Shown here piece by piece: positions 6,697-14,496 of a stretch of 16,395 nt of DNA. Positions within the stretch are counted from its first letter, which is position 1, and every line of letters begins with the position of its first letter. The notes beneath the pieces are model-generated. The model saw nothing but the letters and a program-made list of their open reading frames with translations. It was not told where the DNA came from and made no database searches. The stretch is from Leptolyngbya sp. SIO4C1 (GTDB lineage Bacteria; Cyanobacteriota; Cyanobacteriia; Phormidesmidales; Phormidesmidaceae). A program made the position numbers and the translations under genes. The DNA lies in assembly GCA_010671975.1 (NCBI GenBank), contig JAAHIA010000054.1, forward strand, positions 1 through 16,395. Reading direction: 5' to 3'.

Positions 6697-7716
6697 ATGC
6701 TAACGCTCTCGCCCGCCCTGCAGGCTCGCCTGTCTAAGCCGCTACAGATTGGCTCAGTCACCGTCAACAGCCGGGTGCTGCAGTCGCCGCTATCTGGCGT
6801 CACCGATCTGATCTTTCGGCGGCTGGTGCGGCGGCATGCGCCCAACTCAATGCTCTACACCGAGATGGTTAGCGCGGCTGAGCTGCGCCATGTGCGGCAG
6901 CTGCCGCAGATTATGGAAATTGACCCCGATGAGCGCCCAATCAGCATTCAGCTATTTGACTGTCGACCTGACTTTTTAGCGGAAGCCGCGCGTAAAGCCG
7001 TCGATCAAGGCGCTGATACGATTGACATCAACATGGGCTGCCCGGTAAACAAAATCACTAAGAACGGCGGCGGCTCTTCGCTGCTGCGAGATCCGGCAAC
7101 GGCCGCTCGAATTGTTGAGACTGTCAGCCAGGCGGTAGACGTGCCAGTGACGGTTAAAACCCGCACTGGCTGGTCTGAGCAAGAGATCAACGCGGTCAAC
7201 TTTGCCCAGCAAATGGCGACCGCCGGGGCGCAGATGCTGACGCTGCACGGTCGCACCCGAGCGCAGGGCTACACCGGTCAGGCTAACTGGGACTGGATTG
7301 CGCAGGTGAAGGCCGCACTTGATATCCCAGTCATTGCTAACGGCGATATCTTTTCGGTCGCAGCGGCCATTCAGTGCCTTGAGCAAACGGGGGCAGACGG
7401 GGTAATGTGCTCACGCGGTACGCTAGGCTATCCCTTCTTAGTGGGCGAGATTGACCATTTTTTAAAAACGGGACAGCTGCGGCCAGCGCCTAGCCGGGTA
7501 GAGCAGCTGCGCTGTGCTCAGGAACATCTGGCGCTGCTGGGGGAGTATAAGGGGCTGCGCGGCGTACGTCAGGCGCGAAAACATATGACCTGGTATGCCA
7601 AAGGCTTTGAGGGGGCAGCCGAGCTGCGCGATCGGCTCTGTCGCATCGAGTCGGTTGAGCAGGGCCATCAGTTCTTAGAGCAGGCGATCGCACAGTTAGG
7701 CCGTGAGGCGGCTTGA
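6697..7716 (+). CDS. dus: tRNA-dihydrouridine synthase (DusB-like)
   Basis: This flavoenzyme reduces specific uridines in tRNA to dihydrouridine using FMN and NADPH. The 339-residue length is typical. A TIM barrel starts at LQSPLSGVTDLIFRRL (28-43). The signature INMGCPVNKI (111-120) holds the catalytic Cys115. K154 in TVKTRTGW, HGRTR (184-188), ANGD (214-217) and SRGTLG (239-244) line the FMN and phosphate sites. The C-terminal helical domain contains KGLRGVRQARKHMTWY, which in this family contacts tRNA. Overall it is nearest the DusB/NifR3 group, but cyanobacterial Dus proteins are divergent, so I leave the paralogue letter open. The ATG at 6697 has no evident RBS. It is the only gene of its kind here and appears to be its own transcription unit. 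Confidence 0.95.
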   Translation: MLTLSPALQARLSKPLQIGSVTVNSRVLQSPLSGVTDLIFRRLVRRHAPNSMLYTEMVSAAELRHVRQLPQIMEIDPDERPISIQLFDCRPDFLAEAARKAVDQGADTIDINMGCPVNKITKNGGGSSLLRDPATAARIVETVSQAVDVPVTVKTRTGWSEQEINAVNFAQQMATAGAQMLTLHGRTRAQGYTGQANWDWIAQVKAALDIPVIANGDIFSVAAAIQCLEQTGADGVMCSRGTLGYPFLVGEIDHFLKTGQLRPAPSRVEQLRCAQEHLALLGEYKGLRGVRQARKHMTWYAKGFEGAAELRDRLCRIESVEQGHQFLEQAIAQLGREAA

Positions 7717-7828
7717 GCCACATCTGTCACCGCGTCGTTCGCAGATTTCTAGCAGTTTTCGCTAGAGTGAAATAAAGACCGCTATACTTCCAAACAAGGC
7801 TTTTGTCGTTAACTGACTCAATTCGGAT
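7717..7828 (+). promoter_or_regulatory. promoter region of the DUF3318-like gene
   Basis: This 112-bp gap holds a near-consensus -10, TATACT, at 7783-7788, about 40 bp before the next ATG. The -35 is not recognisable. Just upstream is a 6-bp inverted repeat TCTAGC/GCTAGA with a 7-nt spacer (7748-7766), overlapping the place where a -35 would lie. It could be an operator or the end of the dus transcript, though no T-run follows it. Confidence 0.35.
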
Positions 7829-8482
7829 ATGACCTCTTCCTACGCCACCTACAGTTCACGGGCTGACATGGGCGAGCTGCGCCGCCTCAGAAGTTTGCTG
7901 CCGCCGGAGCTTCAAAGCTGGGTGACGGTAGAACCCGCAACCGACGTCTCGCCGCCGCTGATTACCTGCGAGGAGCTAGGTCGCGATCAGGTAGAAGTTC
8001 AAATCGACTTAGTTAAGTGGGAGCAGCTAGCGATTGACCAGCGTAACCTGCTGTTCTGGCATGAGGTGGCTCGCATCCAAAATGACACGATTCCGCGCGA
8101 CGGCTGGGAGATGGCAGCGCTGGCGATTGGCTTAGGCGGTGCTGTGGGCGAGCTGTGGGTGCAAGACGGGCTGCTGCTGCTATTGGCGCTGGGGCTCTGC
8201 GGTGTTTCTGGCTGGCGACTCTATAAGCGCAACAACGCGCAAAAAACCTTAGAAGAAGCGATCGCAGCGGATGAAAAAGCGATTGGGCTAGCCACTCGCT
8301 TCGGCTATACCCTACCCAATGCCTATAAGAGTTTGGGCAGCGCCTTAAAAACGCTGATTGAGCAAACGCCGAAAAAGCAAAAGCGCGATCGCTACATCAA
8401 GCGGCTAGAGGCACTTAAGAGAAGCGCTAACCGTGCCAAAGAGCGAGCCAAAACCGAGCGCGGTCCGTCTCAGGCCTATTAG
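7829..8482 (+). CDS. DUF3318-like cyanobacterial membrane protein
   Basis: This 217-residue protein starts with a soluble domain (about 12-90): ELRRLRSLLPPELQSWV, a strand EVQIDLVKWEQL and QRNLLFWHEVARIQ. That pattern matches DUF3318 proteins of cyanobacteria as I recall them. Two hydrophobic segments follow (about 94-110 and 114-131), probably a membrane hairpin. A basic, helical C-terminal part (138-217, rich in Lys/Arg/Ala, with KKQKRDRYIKRLEALKRSA) comes last. The function of the family is unknown to me. The charged tail would be on the cytoplasmic side by the positive-inside rule. The ATG at 7829 follows a weak CGGA; an internal ATG at codon 14 is less likely. The gene is monocistronic, with its own promoter and a strong terminator 70 bp after the stop. 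Confidence 0.75.
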   Translation: MTSSYATYSSRADMGELRRLRSLLPPELQSWVTVEPATDVSPPLITCEELGRDQVEVQIDLVKWEQLAIDQRNLLFWHEVARIQNDTIPRDGWEMAALAIGLGGAVGELWVQDGLLLLLALGLCGVSGWRLYKRNNAQKTLEEAIAADEKAIGLATRFGYTLPNAYKSLGSALKTLIEQTPKKQKRDRYIKRLEALKRSANRAKERAKTERGPSQAY

Positions 8483-8552
8483 ACTCAGGCCCGCCCCTGC
8501 TGCGCAACGGATCGAGCCTCAGGGCCGCCGCTATATTAAATCTTTATAAACC

Positions 8553-8580
8553 CCTGCCGGACTCACGGCAGGTTTTTTTT
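8553..8580 (+). terminator. strong Rho-independent terminator
   Basis: A perfect 7-bp G+C-rich stem CCTGCCG/CGGCAGG (8553-8559 and 8566-8572) with a 6-nt loop is followed at once by eight T. It ends the DUF3318-like transcript. Confidence 0.9.
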
Positions 8581-8815
8581 CGTCTTTGCAGTCGCTTGAA
8601 ATAGCCCAGCTGGGCAAATTAATCAAGTGGTTTGTCACTGTCTGCAAAGATGCTGCGTCATTGTGAAGATTTTCAAAATCATTCTTCTTCGACGGCTAAA
8701 AAATCCGAAAAGTAGATTTTTGCCAGGGTAGAGTAAAGAGTCAAAAGGCAGCTATCCCGCCGGCTTTAGTAGGCTGAGCAAGTTTCTACAGTCGTCCGTA
8801 TTTCCAGACAACTGA

Positions 8816-8859
8816 CGTCTATAAATAAGAACATCAGCAAAGCTTTAATCGTCTATAAA
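8816..8859 (+). repeat. 10-bp direct repeat CGTCTATAAA, 34 bp apart
   Basis: Two exact copies (8816-8825 and 8850-8859) are spaced by just over three helical turns. Each contains TATAAA, so they could be tandem -10 elements or paired binding sites. Both lie about 200 bp before the glycosyltransferase start. Confidence 0.4.
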
Positions 8860-8993
8860 GAAACCGCTGTGAATTCTTATTTATATCTTCAAAAGAATAG
8901 TAAGATTCGCTGAAGTCAAGCTGGGAAAAGGCCTGCGCCCCTATTCAAGCCTTACGCTTGGGTCTAGTACGGACCGCAGTTGGAGTTCCGTCG

Positions 8994-9005
8994 ATTCGAT
9001 CGAAT
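8994..9005. promoter_or_regulatory. perfect 12-bp palindrome ATTCGATCGAAT
   Basis: This exact palindrome lies 58 bp before the glycosyltransferase ATG, where a dimeric repressor could bind. It contains CGATCG, which is also the core of the abundant HIP1 octamer, so chance or HIP1-related composition is possible. Confidence 0.3.
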
Positions 9006-9062
9006 TAGTTAAGCGTCACAGCTGCACACTGCCTCACTTGTCAATCCTCAAAACTGCTGTTC

Positions 9063-10340
9063 ATGCGAATTTTAATCTACTCATACAACTACCACCCTGA
9101 ACCCATTGGTATTGCACCTTTGATGACGGAGTTAGCAGAAGGGTTAGTGCAGCGAGGGCATCAGGTGCGAGTCGTGACAGCGATGCCCAACTATCCAGAA
9201 CGCAGAATTTATCCAGACTATCGCAGCAAGCTCTACTGTCGAGAAGAGCGCAACGGCGTTCAGATTCAGCGCTGCTATGTGGCCATTCGGCCAAACCCCG
9301 GGCTAGTGACCCGCGTGCTGCTAGATGGCAGCTTTGCCATCTTGAGCTTTTTACAAGCGCTTAAAGGCTGGCAGCCAGATGTGATTCTTTCGACTAGCCC
9401 GTCGCTGCCGGCCTGCGTGCCGGTAGCTCTGCTCAAGCTGATTTACGGCTGTCCTACCGTCCTCAGCCTGCAGGATATTTTGCCAGAGGCCGCTGTTCAA
9501 ACTGGGCTGCTGACCAACCAACTCGCTATCCGGGCTTTCGAGCTGTTAGAGAAATTTTCATACGCCAGCGCTAGCCACATCAGCGTGATCACCGACTGCT
9601 TCACTGAGAACCTGGTGCAAAAGGGCGTTCCCGCTGAGAAGATGACGCGCATTTCTAACTGGGTAGACACCAATTTTATTCGCCCGCTACCGAAGCATGA
9701 CAATACCTTTCGGCGTCAGCATCAGCTGCAGGATAAGTTCGTTGTGCTCTATTCTGGCAACATTGCGCGGACGCAGGGGGTGCGCACGATTGTGCGAGCA
9801 GCTGAACAGCTGAAGCACGTGCCAGACATTCAGTTTGTAATTGCAGGCGAAGCCAATCAGCTCAAGGAGCTCGATCAGCTGCGGCAGGAGCTCGGCATTG
9901 AGAACGTGCTGCTGCTGCCGTTCACGCCGCGCAAGGCGCTGCCTGAGATGCTGGCAGCAGCCGATGTTTCACTGATTATGCAAAAGGCCAACGTGGTTGG
10001 CTTTAACATGCCTTCAAAGACGATGGTGCTGCTCGCCAGCGGTCGGGCCGTGATTGCCTCAGTGCCAGAGCATGGGGCTGCTTGCAAAGCCGTTCAAAAG
10101 AGCGGCGGCGGGCTGACCGTGACGCCAGAGAATCCCACTGCGCTGGCGCGCGCTATTCTAGCGCTTTATGAAGATCCGCTCGAGACGAAGCGGTTAGGCG
10201 AACAGGGACGCAGCTATGCGATCGCGAACTATTCTTTCGAGCAGGCGCTCGATGCTTACGAATCGCTGCTAACCCGCATGGCTTCTCAAACGGCGATGGG
10301 GGAATTGGCGCTGTCCGCCAGCTTAGAGAAAACGCGCTAG
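9063..10340 (+). CDS. glycosyltransferase, WcaI-like (GT4 family)
   Basis: This 425-residue GT-B-fold glycosyltransferase is of the kind that adds sugars during exopolysaccharide or lipid-linked glycan synthesis on the cytoplasmic side. The acceptor-side N-terminal domain opens with MRILIYSYNYHPEPIGIAPL and RGHQVRVVTAMPNYP, the hallmark of WcaI-type enzymes, and contains LSLQDILPE (about 134-142). The C-terminal GT1-like domain begins at VVLYSGNIARTQGV (227-240), with FVIAGEA (258-264). Later comes ADVSLIMQK, then FNMPSKTMVLLASGRAVIAS, the nucleotide-sugar binding loop, where Pro-Ser-Lys stands in place of the usual EX7E start, as in WcaI relatives. The donor and acceptor cannot be told. There is no clear RBS before the ATG at 9063. 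No other polysaccharide genes adjoin, and a 480-bp leader precedes it, so it is probably separately regulated. Confidence 0.9.
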   Translation: MRILIYSYNYHPEPIGIAPLMTELAEGLVQRGHQVRVVTAMPNYPERRIYPDYRSKLYCREERNGVQIQRCYVAIRPNPGLVTRVLLDGSFAILSFLQALKGWQPDVILSTSPSLPACVPVALLKLIYGCPTVLSLQDILPEAAVQTGLLTNQLAIRAFELLEKFSYASASHISVITDCFTENLVQKGVPAEKMTRISNWVDTNFIRPLPKHDNTFRRQHQLQDKFVVLYSGNIARTQGVRTIVRAAEQLKHVPDIQFVIAGEANQLKELDQLRQELGIENVLLLPFTPRKALPEMLAAADVSLIMQKANVVGFNMPSKTMVLLASGRAVIASVPEHGAACKAVQKSGGGLTVTPENPTALARAILALYEDPLETKRLGEQGRSYAIANYSFEQALDAYESLLTRMASQTAMGELALSASLEKTR

Positions 10341-10376
10341 CGCTGGGTTAGACTGTTGAAATTTCGGTCAGGAAGA

Positions 10377-10406
10377 CGCGGAGAGCGATCGGTGACGCTC
10401 TTCGCG
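10377..10406 (+). terminator. 11-bp stem-loop downstream of the glycosyltransferase gene
   Basis: CGCGGAGAGCG (10377-10387) pairs with CGCTCTTCGCG (10396-10406) with one G-U wobble and an 8-nt loop, followed by TTTCC. The stem is strong and the T-run short. It lies 36 bp after the stop in the 143-bp gap before the convergent UPF0182 gene, so it is a plausible terminator. Confidence 0.6.
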
Positions 10407-10466
10407 TTTCCACGTCTCTCCCCATGCCGTCCTTACTCGCAAATTTACTCAGTATTAACAGTTTAT

Positions 10467-10486
10467 TAGGCGGCTGCTTACGCCTA
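10467..10486 (-). terminator. small hairpin overlapping the UPF0182 stop codon
   Basis: TAGGCG/CGCCTA with an 8-nt loop includes the TAG stop of the UPF0182 gene on the minus strand. It is followed by ATAAACTG rather than a T-run, so it may be a weak terminator or an RNA 3'-end stabiliser. Confidence 0.3.
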
Positions 10487-13246
10487 CTGATTCAGCTGCT
10501 CTAGCAGCTCGCCTAGCCGCTGCTGCGTTTCACCGTAGCGCGTCCAATCGCCTGCCTGCAGCGCTGCCTGACCTTGCTCATAGGCTTCTAGGGCAGCTTT
10601 GATGTTTTGCTGCTGTGTCGCAGACGGCGCTGGTTCGGCCGGCTGAGGCGCGGCTGGCTCTGGCTGGGGAGCGGCTTCACCAAAGACTTGAACGATGGCT
10701 TCATCCAGCGTGTTAGCCATAACGACCGCATTGCGATAGGCCAAAATCACCCGCTTGAGCTCTGGAATAGCGCTGGATTGCCCAGTGGCTTGCAGATAGA
10801 CCGGCTCGACATACAGCAGCGACTGATCGATCGGAATTACCAGCAGATCGCCGCGAAACACCTCTGATCCCTGCTGGTTCCAAAGCGTTAGCTGCTCAGA
10901 AATCTCTGGATTTTGATCGATGCGGGTCTCAATCTGGCGCGGTCCGTAGATTAGCGACTGCTTAGAGAACTCATAGACCAGCAGCTCACCGTAGTTTTCG
11001 CCATCGCACAGGGCCGTCATCCAAGCGATCATATTGTGTTTGCTCACCGGCGTGAAGGGCAAAATTAGCATGAACGCCTCGCGGTCGGTCTGCGGCAGCC
11101 GCATGATGGCATAGTAAGGCTCAACCACGTCGACCGTTTCTTCGCGCGATACCTGGGTAGGAAAATCCCACAGATCTTCTTGGTTATAGAAAATGCCGGG
11201 ACGCTGCATGTGGTAGGCGCGATACATTTGCGCCTGAATTTTGAACAGGTCGTTCGGGTAGCGAAAGTGAGCCGCTAGCGCTGCAGGAATCTCGGTTTCA
11301 AACAGGTTGGGAAAGATTCGCCGGTAGGCTGTCAGGATTGGATCGCTGGGATCGCTGACGTAGAGATGAAGCGTACCATCGTAGGCGTCGACGGTAGCTT
11401 TGACAGCGTTGCGAATGTAGTTGGTACCGCTGCCGGCAATGCGGCTTAGGCTGGCATCTTCGCTTAGCAGCAGTTCGACCTGATTGCTGAGCGCAAGCGG
11501 TTCAGCATAGGGATAGCGGTTGCTCAGCGTATAGCCGTCGACAATCCACTGCAGCCGACCGTCAATCACCGCCATGTAGGGATCGTTATCAAGCAGCAAA
11601 AACGGCGCGATTTGGTGAATGCGATCGCGAATGTCGCGATGATAGTGAATCCGCGACTGGCCAGTGAGGTAGTTTGACAGCAGCAGCTGAACGCTGCCCA
11701 TATCGTAGGCGTAGGCGAGCTGCCGACCCAGCGAACCGATTGGCACGCCGCCCGCGCCCTCGTACTGGTGGGTGGCGTTTTCGCCGCCGAGCGGATAGTC
11801 AAATTCTTGCTGGGTTGTACCAGTCAGAATGTACTGGTCGGTGAGCTCACCGTAGTAGATGCGCGGCTGCTCAATCGTCAGGTCCACTGAGCTCTGGGGG
11901 GGCAGATCTTTAATTAGCAGCTCGGGCAGCCCTTCTTCAGTCACCTGATTGACCGGGCTCATCACCAGACCGTAGCCGTGCGTATAGACCAGCCGCTGAT
12001 TCACCCAGGTCTTGGCCTGATCGGGCAGCGCCTCTGACTGCAGCTCACGCGGCGACAGCATCACCTGGCGATAGTCACCATTGAGCGTGTAGCGATCAAT
12101 ATCGACATCGCGAAAGCGATAGTAGGGGCGCAGCGTCTGCAAGCTGCTATAGGTATCGAGCAGCGGTCGATAGTCCCACAGGCGAATGTTGTCTACGGTG
12201 GCCGAATTTTGCCACAGCTCGGTAGCGCTCAGCTGATTTTCTACTTCAAAGCCCTCAGTGCGTACCACAGTCAGCCCGTAGGCCTGCCGCGTCAGCGAAA
12301 TGTTGTGATCGATATAGGGGGTTTCTTTTTCTAGCTCGTTGGGCTCGACGACAAACTTCTCCTGCGCCCAAGGATACAGCCCGCCGAGCAGCACCAGCGC
12401 CACTAAGAAAAAGCCGGCAGCGCTAATCGGCAGCAGGAAGCCGCTGCGCCACAGAGCTACCCAAAATAGACCCGCAACCACCAGCGAAATTAGCCCCAAT
12501 ACCCAGTATGACTGCAGCCGCGCATGGGCATCCACGTAGCCGGCTCCAAATACGACACCGTCAGACGAATAAAGCAGCTGATAGCGGGCTAGCCCAAAGC
12601 CCAGCGCGATCGCAATGGCCAGCAGCGAGAGCAGAATACAGATGTGGGTTTTAGCCTCGCCGGTCAGAAAATATTTCCAACCGCGCTCGGGTCGAATTTC
12701 GCCTTTAAAGCCGTAGAGCCCCAGCGGTATCAGCACGCTCCAAATGAGCAGCTCCAGCAGGCCCTTGTGCAGCTGCTCGTATAGCGGCAGCCGAAAAATG
12801 TAAAAGCTAATGTCGCGGCCGTAAAGCGGCTCGGTCGCCTCAAAGCTAATCAGGTTGAGAAACTTCAGCACGGTTTCCCAAGCGCCAGCACTCTCAATGG
12901 CGGTGCTCAGCGCCAGCAGCGTGATCAGCGTCAAGCTGGCATAGCGAATGATCAGCGGCACGTAGGGATCCCAACTGCGATTTTCGCGGACGATGAACTG
13001 CCGATCGCGCGTAATTTGCTGAGCGATGCGATAGTTGAGATACAGCGCCAGCCAGCAAATGACGAAGGTGACAGCTGCGATCGCCACCTGCCAGCGCAGC
13101 CTGATCCAAAACACCGAGGCAAACCCGGCTGCGTTAAACCACCAGACCTCAGTCAGCAGGTGAACCAGCGTTTGCGAGGTAGTCAACCCGATCAGCAGCA
13201 GGCCAATCAGCCAGAGCAGTCGCGGACGAGAGCGAACCTTGGTCAT
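10484..13246 (-). CDS. UPF0182 family integral membrane protein
   Basis: This large 920-residue protein has seven N-terminal membrane helices (about residues 10-30, 52-73, 98-118, 163-180, 200-222, 246-266 and 270-292) and a long extramembrane domain. Right after the last helix comes the signature KFVVEPNELEKETPYI, then HNISLTRQAYGL, characteristic of UPF0182 (COG1615). Further conserved blocks include DNIRLWDYRPLL and YGLVMSPVNQV. The biochemical function is not known. The end is a Pro/Ala/Gln-rich linker (PEPAAPQPAEPAP), then a helical segment (ALEAYEQGQAALQAGDWTRYGE) resembling one TPR-like hairpin. I chose the ATG at 13246. The frame is open to 13315, but that start would overlap the divergent nagB-like gene and adds no family-like sequence. 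No RBS is evident. Confidence 0.92.
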   Translation of the reverse strand: MTKVRSRPRLLWLIGLLLIGLTTSQTLVHLLTEVWWFNAAGFASVFWIRLRWQVAIAAVTFVICWLALYLNYRIAQQITRDRQFIVRENRSWDPYVPLIIRYASLTLITLLALSTAIESAGAWETVLKFLNLISFEATEPLYGRDISFYIFRLPLYEQLHKGLLELLIWSVLIPLGLYGFKGEIRPERGWKYFLTGEAKTHICILLSLLAIAIALGFGLARYQLLYSSDGVVFGAGYVDAHARLQSYWVLGLISLVVAGLFWVALWRSGFLLPISAAGFFLVALVLLGGLYPWAQEKFVVEPNELEKETPYIDHNISLTRQAYGLTVVRTEGFEVENQLSATELWQNSATVDNIRLWDYRPLLDTYSSLQTLRPYYRFRDVDIDRYTLNGDYRQVMLSPRELQSEALPDQAKTWVNQRLVYTHGYGLVMSPVNQVTEEGLPELLIKDLPPQSSVDLTIEQPRIYYGELTDQYILTGTTQQEFDYPLGGENATHQYEGAGGVPIGSLGRQLAYAYDMGSVQLLLSNYLTGQSRIHYHRDIRDRIHQIAPFLLLDNDPYMAVIDGRLQWIVDGYTLSNRYPYAEPLALSNQVELLLSEDASLSRIAGSGTNYIRNAVKATVDAYDGTLHLYVSDPSDPILTAYRRIFPNLFETEIPAALAAHFRYPNDLFKIQAQMYRAYHMQRPGIFYNQEDLWDFPTQVSREETVDVVEPYYAIMRLPQTDREAFMLILPFTPVSKHNMIAWMTALCDGENYGELLVYEFSKQSLIYGPRQIETRIDQNPEISEQLTLWNQQGSEVFRGDLLVIPIDQSLLYVEPVYLQATGQSSAIPELKRVILAYRNAVVMANTLDEAIVQVFGEAAPQPEPAAPQPAEPAPSATQQQNIKAALEAYEQGQAALQAGDWTRYGETQQRLGELLEQLNQ

Positions 13247-13298
13247 GCACGCGGCAAACAGTAGACAATGATTCCAACTTACCGCGCTCGCTGCCGTT
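13247..13298. promoter_or_regulatory. short divergent promoter region, UPF0182 / nagB-like
   Basis: Only 52 bp separate the two divergent starts, so the promoters must overlap each other or the gene ends. No convincing -10/-35 pair is visible. Confidence 0.25.
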
Positions 13299-14069
13299 AT
13301 GACATTAATTCGCACCTTCTCCGTCGACGCGCTCTGCGTTGAAATCTACGATACGCCAGCGGCGCTGGCTGAGGCAGGGGCTCGGCAGCTAATTGAGCAG
13401 CTGGCTCAGGCGCTTACCGCACCGTCGCCGGTCGGCGCCGTCTTTGCCACCGGCAACTCTCAGCTGCCGCTGCTAAAGCAGCTGCGCTATCAGCCGGAGG
13501 CGCTAGACTGGTCGCGCGTCATTGGGTTTCATCTAGATGAATATCTGGGACTAGCAGCCAATCATCCGGCTAGCTTTCAGCACTACCTGCTGCAGCAGAT
13601 CGCTCAGGCACTGCCGTTCGGAGCCTTCCACTACCTGCAGGGCGACGCACTCGAGCCGATTGTAGAATGCGACCGGTATGAGCAGCTCTTGCGATCGCAC
13701 CGGCTAGCGGCTGGCCTGCTGGGCATTGGCCGCAACGGTCATCTGGCCTTCAATGAACCCTCGGTAGCGCGACCCGGCGAGCCGCGCTGGGTCAAGCTGG
13801 TCAGGCTGGCGCCGCAAAATCAGCAGCAGGTAGGGAGCGGCAGCTTTAGCAGCCGCACCGCCGTACCGGAATACGCCTATACGCTAACGCTGAGCGCGCT
13901 GTTTGGCATACAGCGGCTGATTTGCCTAGCCTGGGGTGAGGCCAAGGCCAGTATCGTCAAAACTGCTCTAGAATCACCGGTTCGGGCAGCCTGTCCGGCT
14001 TCTCAGCTGCGTCGGCACCCGCAGGCAACGCTGCTGCTAGATTGCGCTGCGGCTGGTCAGCTATCGTAA
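13299..14069 (+). CDS. glucosamine-6-phosphate deaminase/isomerase family protein (NagB-like)
   Basis: NagB converts glucosamine-6-phosphate to fructose-6-phosphate and ammonia. This 256-residue homologue has the phosphate loop ATGNSQ (50-55), FHLDEYLGL (77-85) with the general-base Asp80, and GIGRNGHLAFNEP (142-154). In that block, His148 and Glu153 correspond to H143 and E148 of E. coli; Asn146 replaces Asp141. AWGEAKA (211-217) keeps the Lys expected near the phosphate. The TGNSQ loop and the NGHLAFNEPSVA pattern fit a NagB-like branch rather than the classical allosteric enzyme, and the C-terminal allosteric tail is missing (E. coli has 266 residues). Deaminase activity is therefore likely but not certain; a related sugar-phosphate isomerase or lactonase activity is the alternative. 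Its stop overlaps the end of the convergent membrane-protein gene by 9 bp. Confidence 0.82.
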   Translation: MTLIRTFSVDALCVEIYDTPAALAEAGARQLIEQLAQALTAPSPVGAVFATGNSQLPLLKQLRYQPEALDWSRVIGFHLDEYLGLAANHPASFQHYLLQQIAQALPFGAFHYLQGDALEPIVECDRYEQLLRSHRLAAGLLGIGRNGHLAFNEPSVARPGEPRWVKLVRLAPQNQQQVGSGSFSSRTAVPEYAYTLTLSALFGIQRLICLAWGEAKASIVKTALESPVRAACPASQLRRHPQATLLLDCAAAGQLS

Positions 14070-14468
14070 CGACTCTGGCGACTGATTGACTATCCGCCAA
14101 AGGGGGTGAGACGGTCCCTGCCGGTCAATTTGAGCCAGCTGCTGCTCTAGGCGCGCCCGCTCAGTTGGGGTCATGCCCCACAGCATGTGCCGGCTTTCGT
14201 TGATTAGCAGCGCCACGGTCAGCCCGACGCAAAGCCCCAGCCCTAAACTCGCCAGCCGATTGTAGGCCAGCGCATAGCGCACCGCCGTCCAGGTGAAATA
14301 CTGCAGCCAGAGTTGAAAATCGCTTCTGAGCTGCCACAGGCTGAACAGCCCTACCGTTAGCCACAGGCCAAGCGTCACCCGCCACCAGGTGCGCAACATT
14401 TGCTGCCGCAGGGCTTCGATGGCGTTTGAAGTCGCCTCGCTGGGTCCGTTCTCGCTGGGTCTCATCAT
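14061..14468 (-). CDS. small two-helix membrane protein downstream of secF, function unknown
   Basis: From the ATG at 14468, 28 bp after the secF stop, the protein has 135 residues. The frame is open upstream to 14627 inside secF, but that part reads as an overlap with secF and has no membrane-protein character. A polar N-terminus (1-19) leads to a first membrane helix (about 30-46, VTLGLWLTVGLFSLW) and a second (about 73-90, ASLGLGLCVGLTVALLI). The tail MTPTERARLEQQLAQID is helical and charged. I recognise no family. Position and strand make it the third gene of the secD-secF operon, so a link to the export machinery or simply to the envelope is possible. There is no clear RBS. It overlaps the convergent nagB-like gene by 9 bp at the stop. 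Confidence 0.7.
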   Translation of the reverse strand: MMRPSENGPSEATSNAIEALRQQMLRTWWRVTLGLWLTVGLFSLWQLRSDFQLWLQYFTWTAVRYALAYNRLASLGLGLCVGLTVALLINESRHMLWGMTPTERARLEQQLAQIDRQGPSHPLWRIVNQSPESLR

Positions 14469-14496
14469 GCTTAGCAGCCAGGCCAGATGCCAATCT

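Larger units (their letters stand above)
8483..9062. other. 580-bp non-coding stretch: terminator plus long leader of the glycosyltransferase gene
   Basis: I find no credible gene here. After the DUF3318-like stop comes a G+C-rich 50 bp, then the intrinsic terminator at 8553-8580, then about 480 AT-richer bp up to the glycosyltransferase. That part contains a 10-bp direct repeat CGTCTATAAA (8816-8825 and 8850-8859), GATTTT-C-AAAATC (8668-8680), an ATTCTT/AAGAAT pair near 8873-8898, a 5-bp hairpin CAAGC/GCTTG (8946-8960) and the perfect 12-bp palindrome ATTCGATCGAAT (8994-9005). Such a long leader could hold several promoters, an operator or a small RNA; none can be shown from sequence alone. 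Confidence 0.5.

Noticed and set aside
8483..8552. Possible small RNA between the DUF3318-like stop and the terminator
   Set aside because: This is simply the 3' UTR leading to the terminator at 8553-8580; no separate promoter is seen.
4713..10340. Idea that the PEP-CTERM protein and the WcaI-like glycosyltransferase form one exosortase/EPS locus
   Set aside because: They are 3.4 kb apart with unrelated genes and a strong terminator between them, and no exosortase is in the window.
13247..13315. N-terminal extension of the UPF0182 protein
   Set aside because: It would overlap the start of the divergent nagB-like gene, and the family normally begins with a short basic stretch before helix 1, as from the ATG at 13246.
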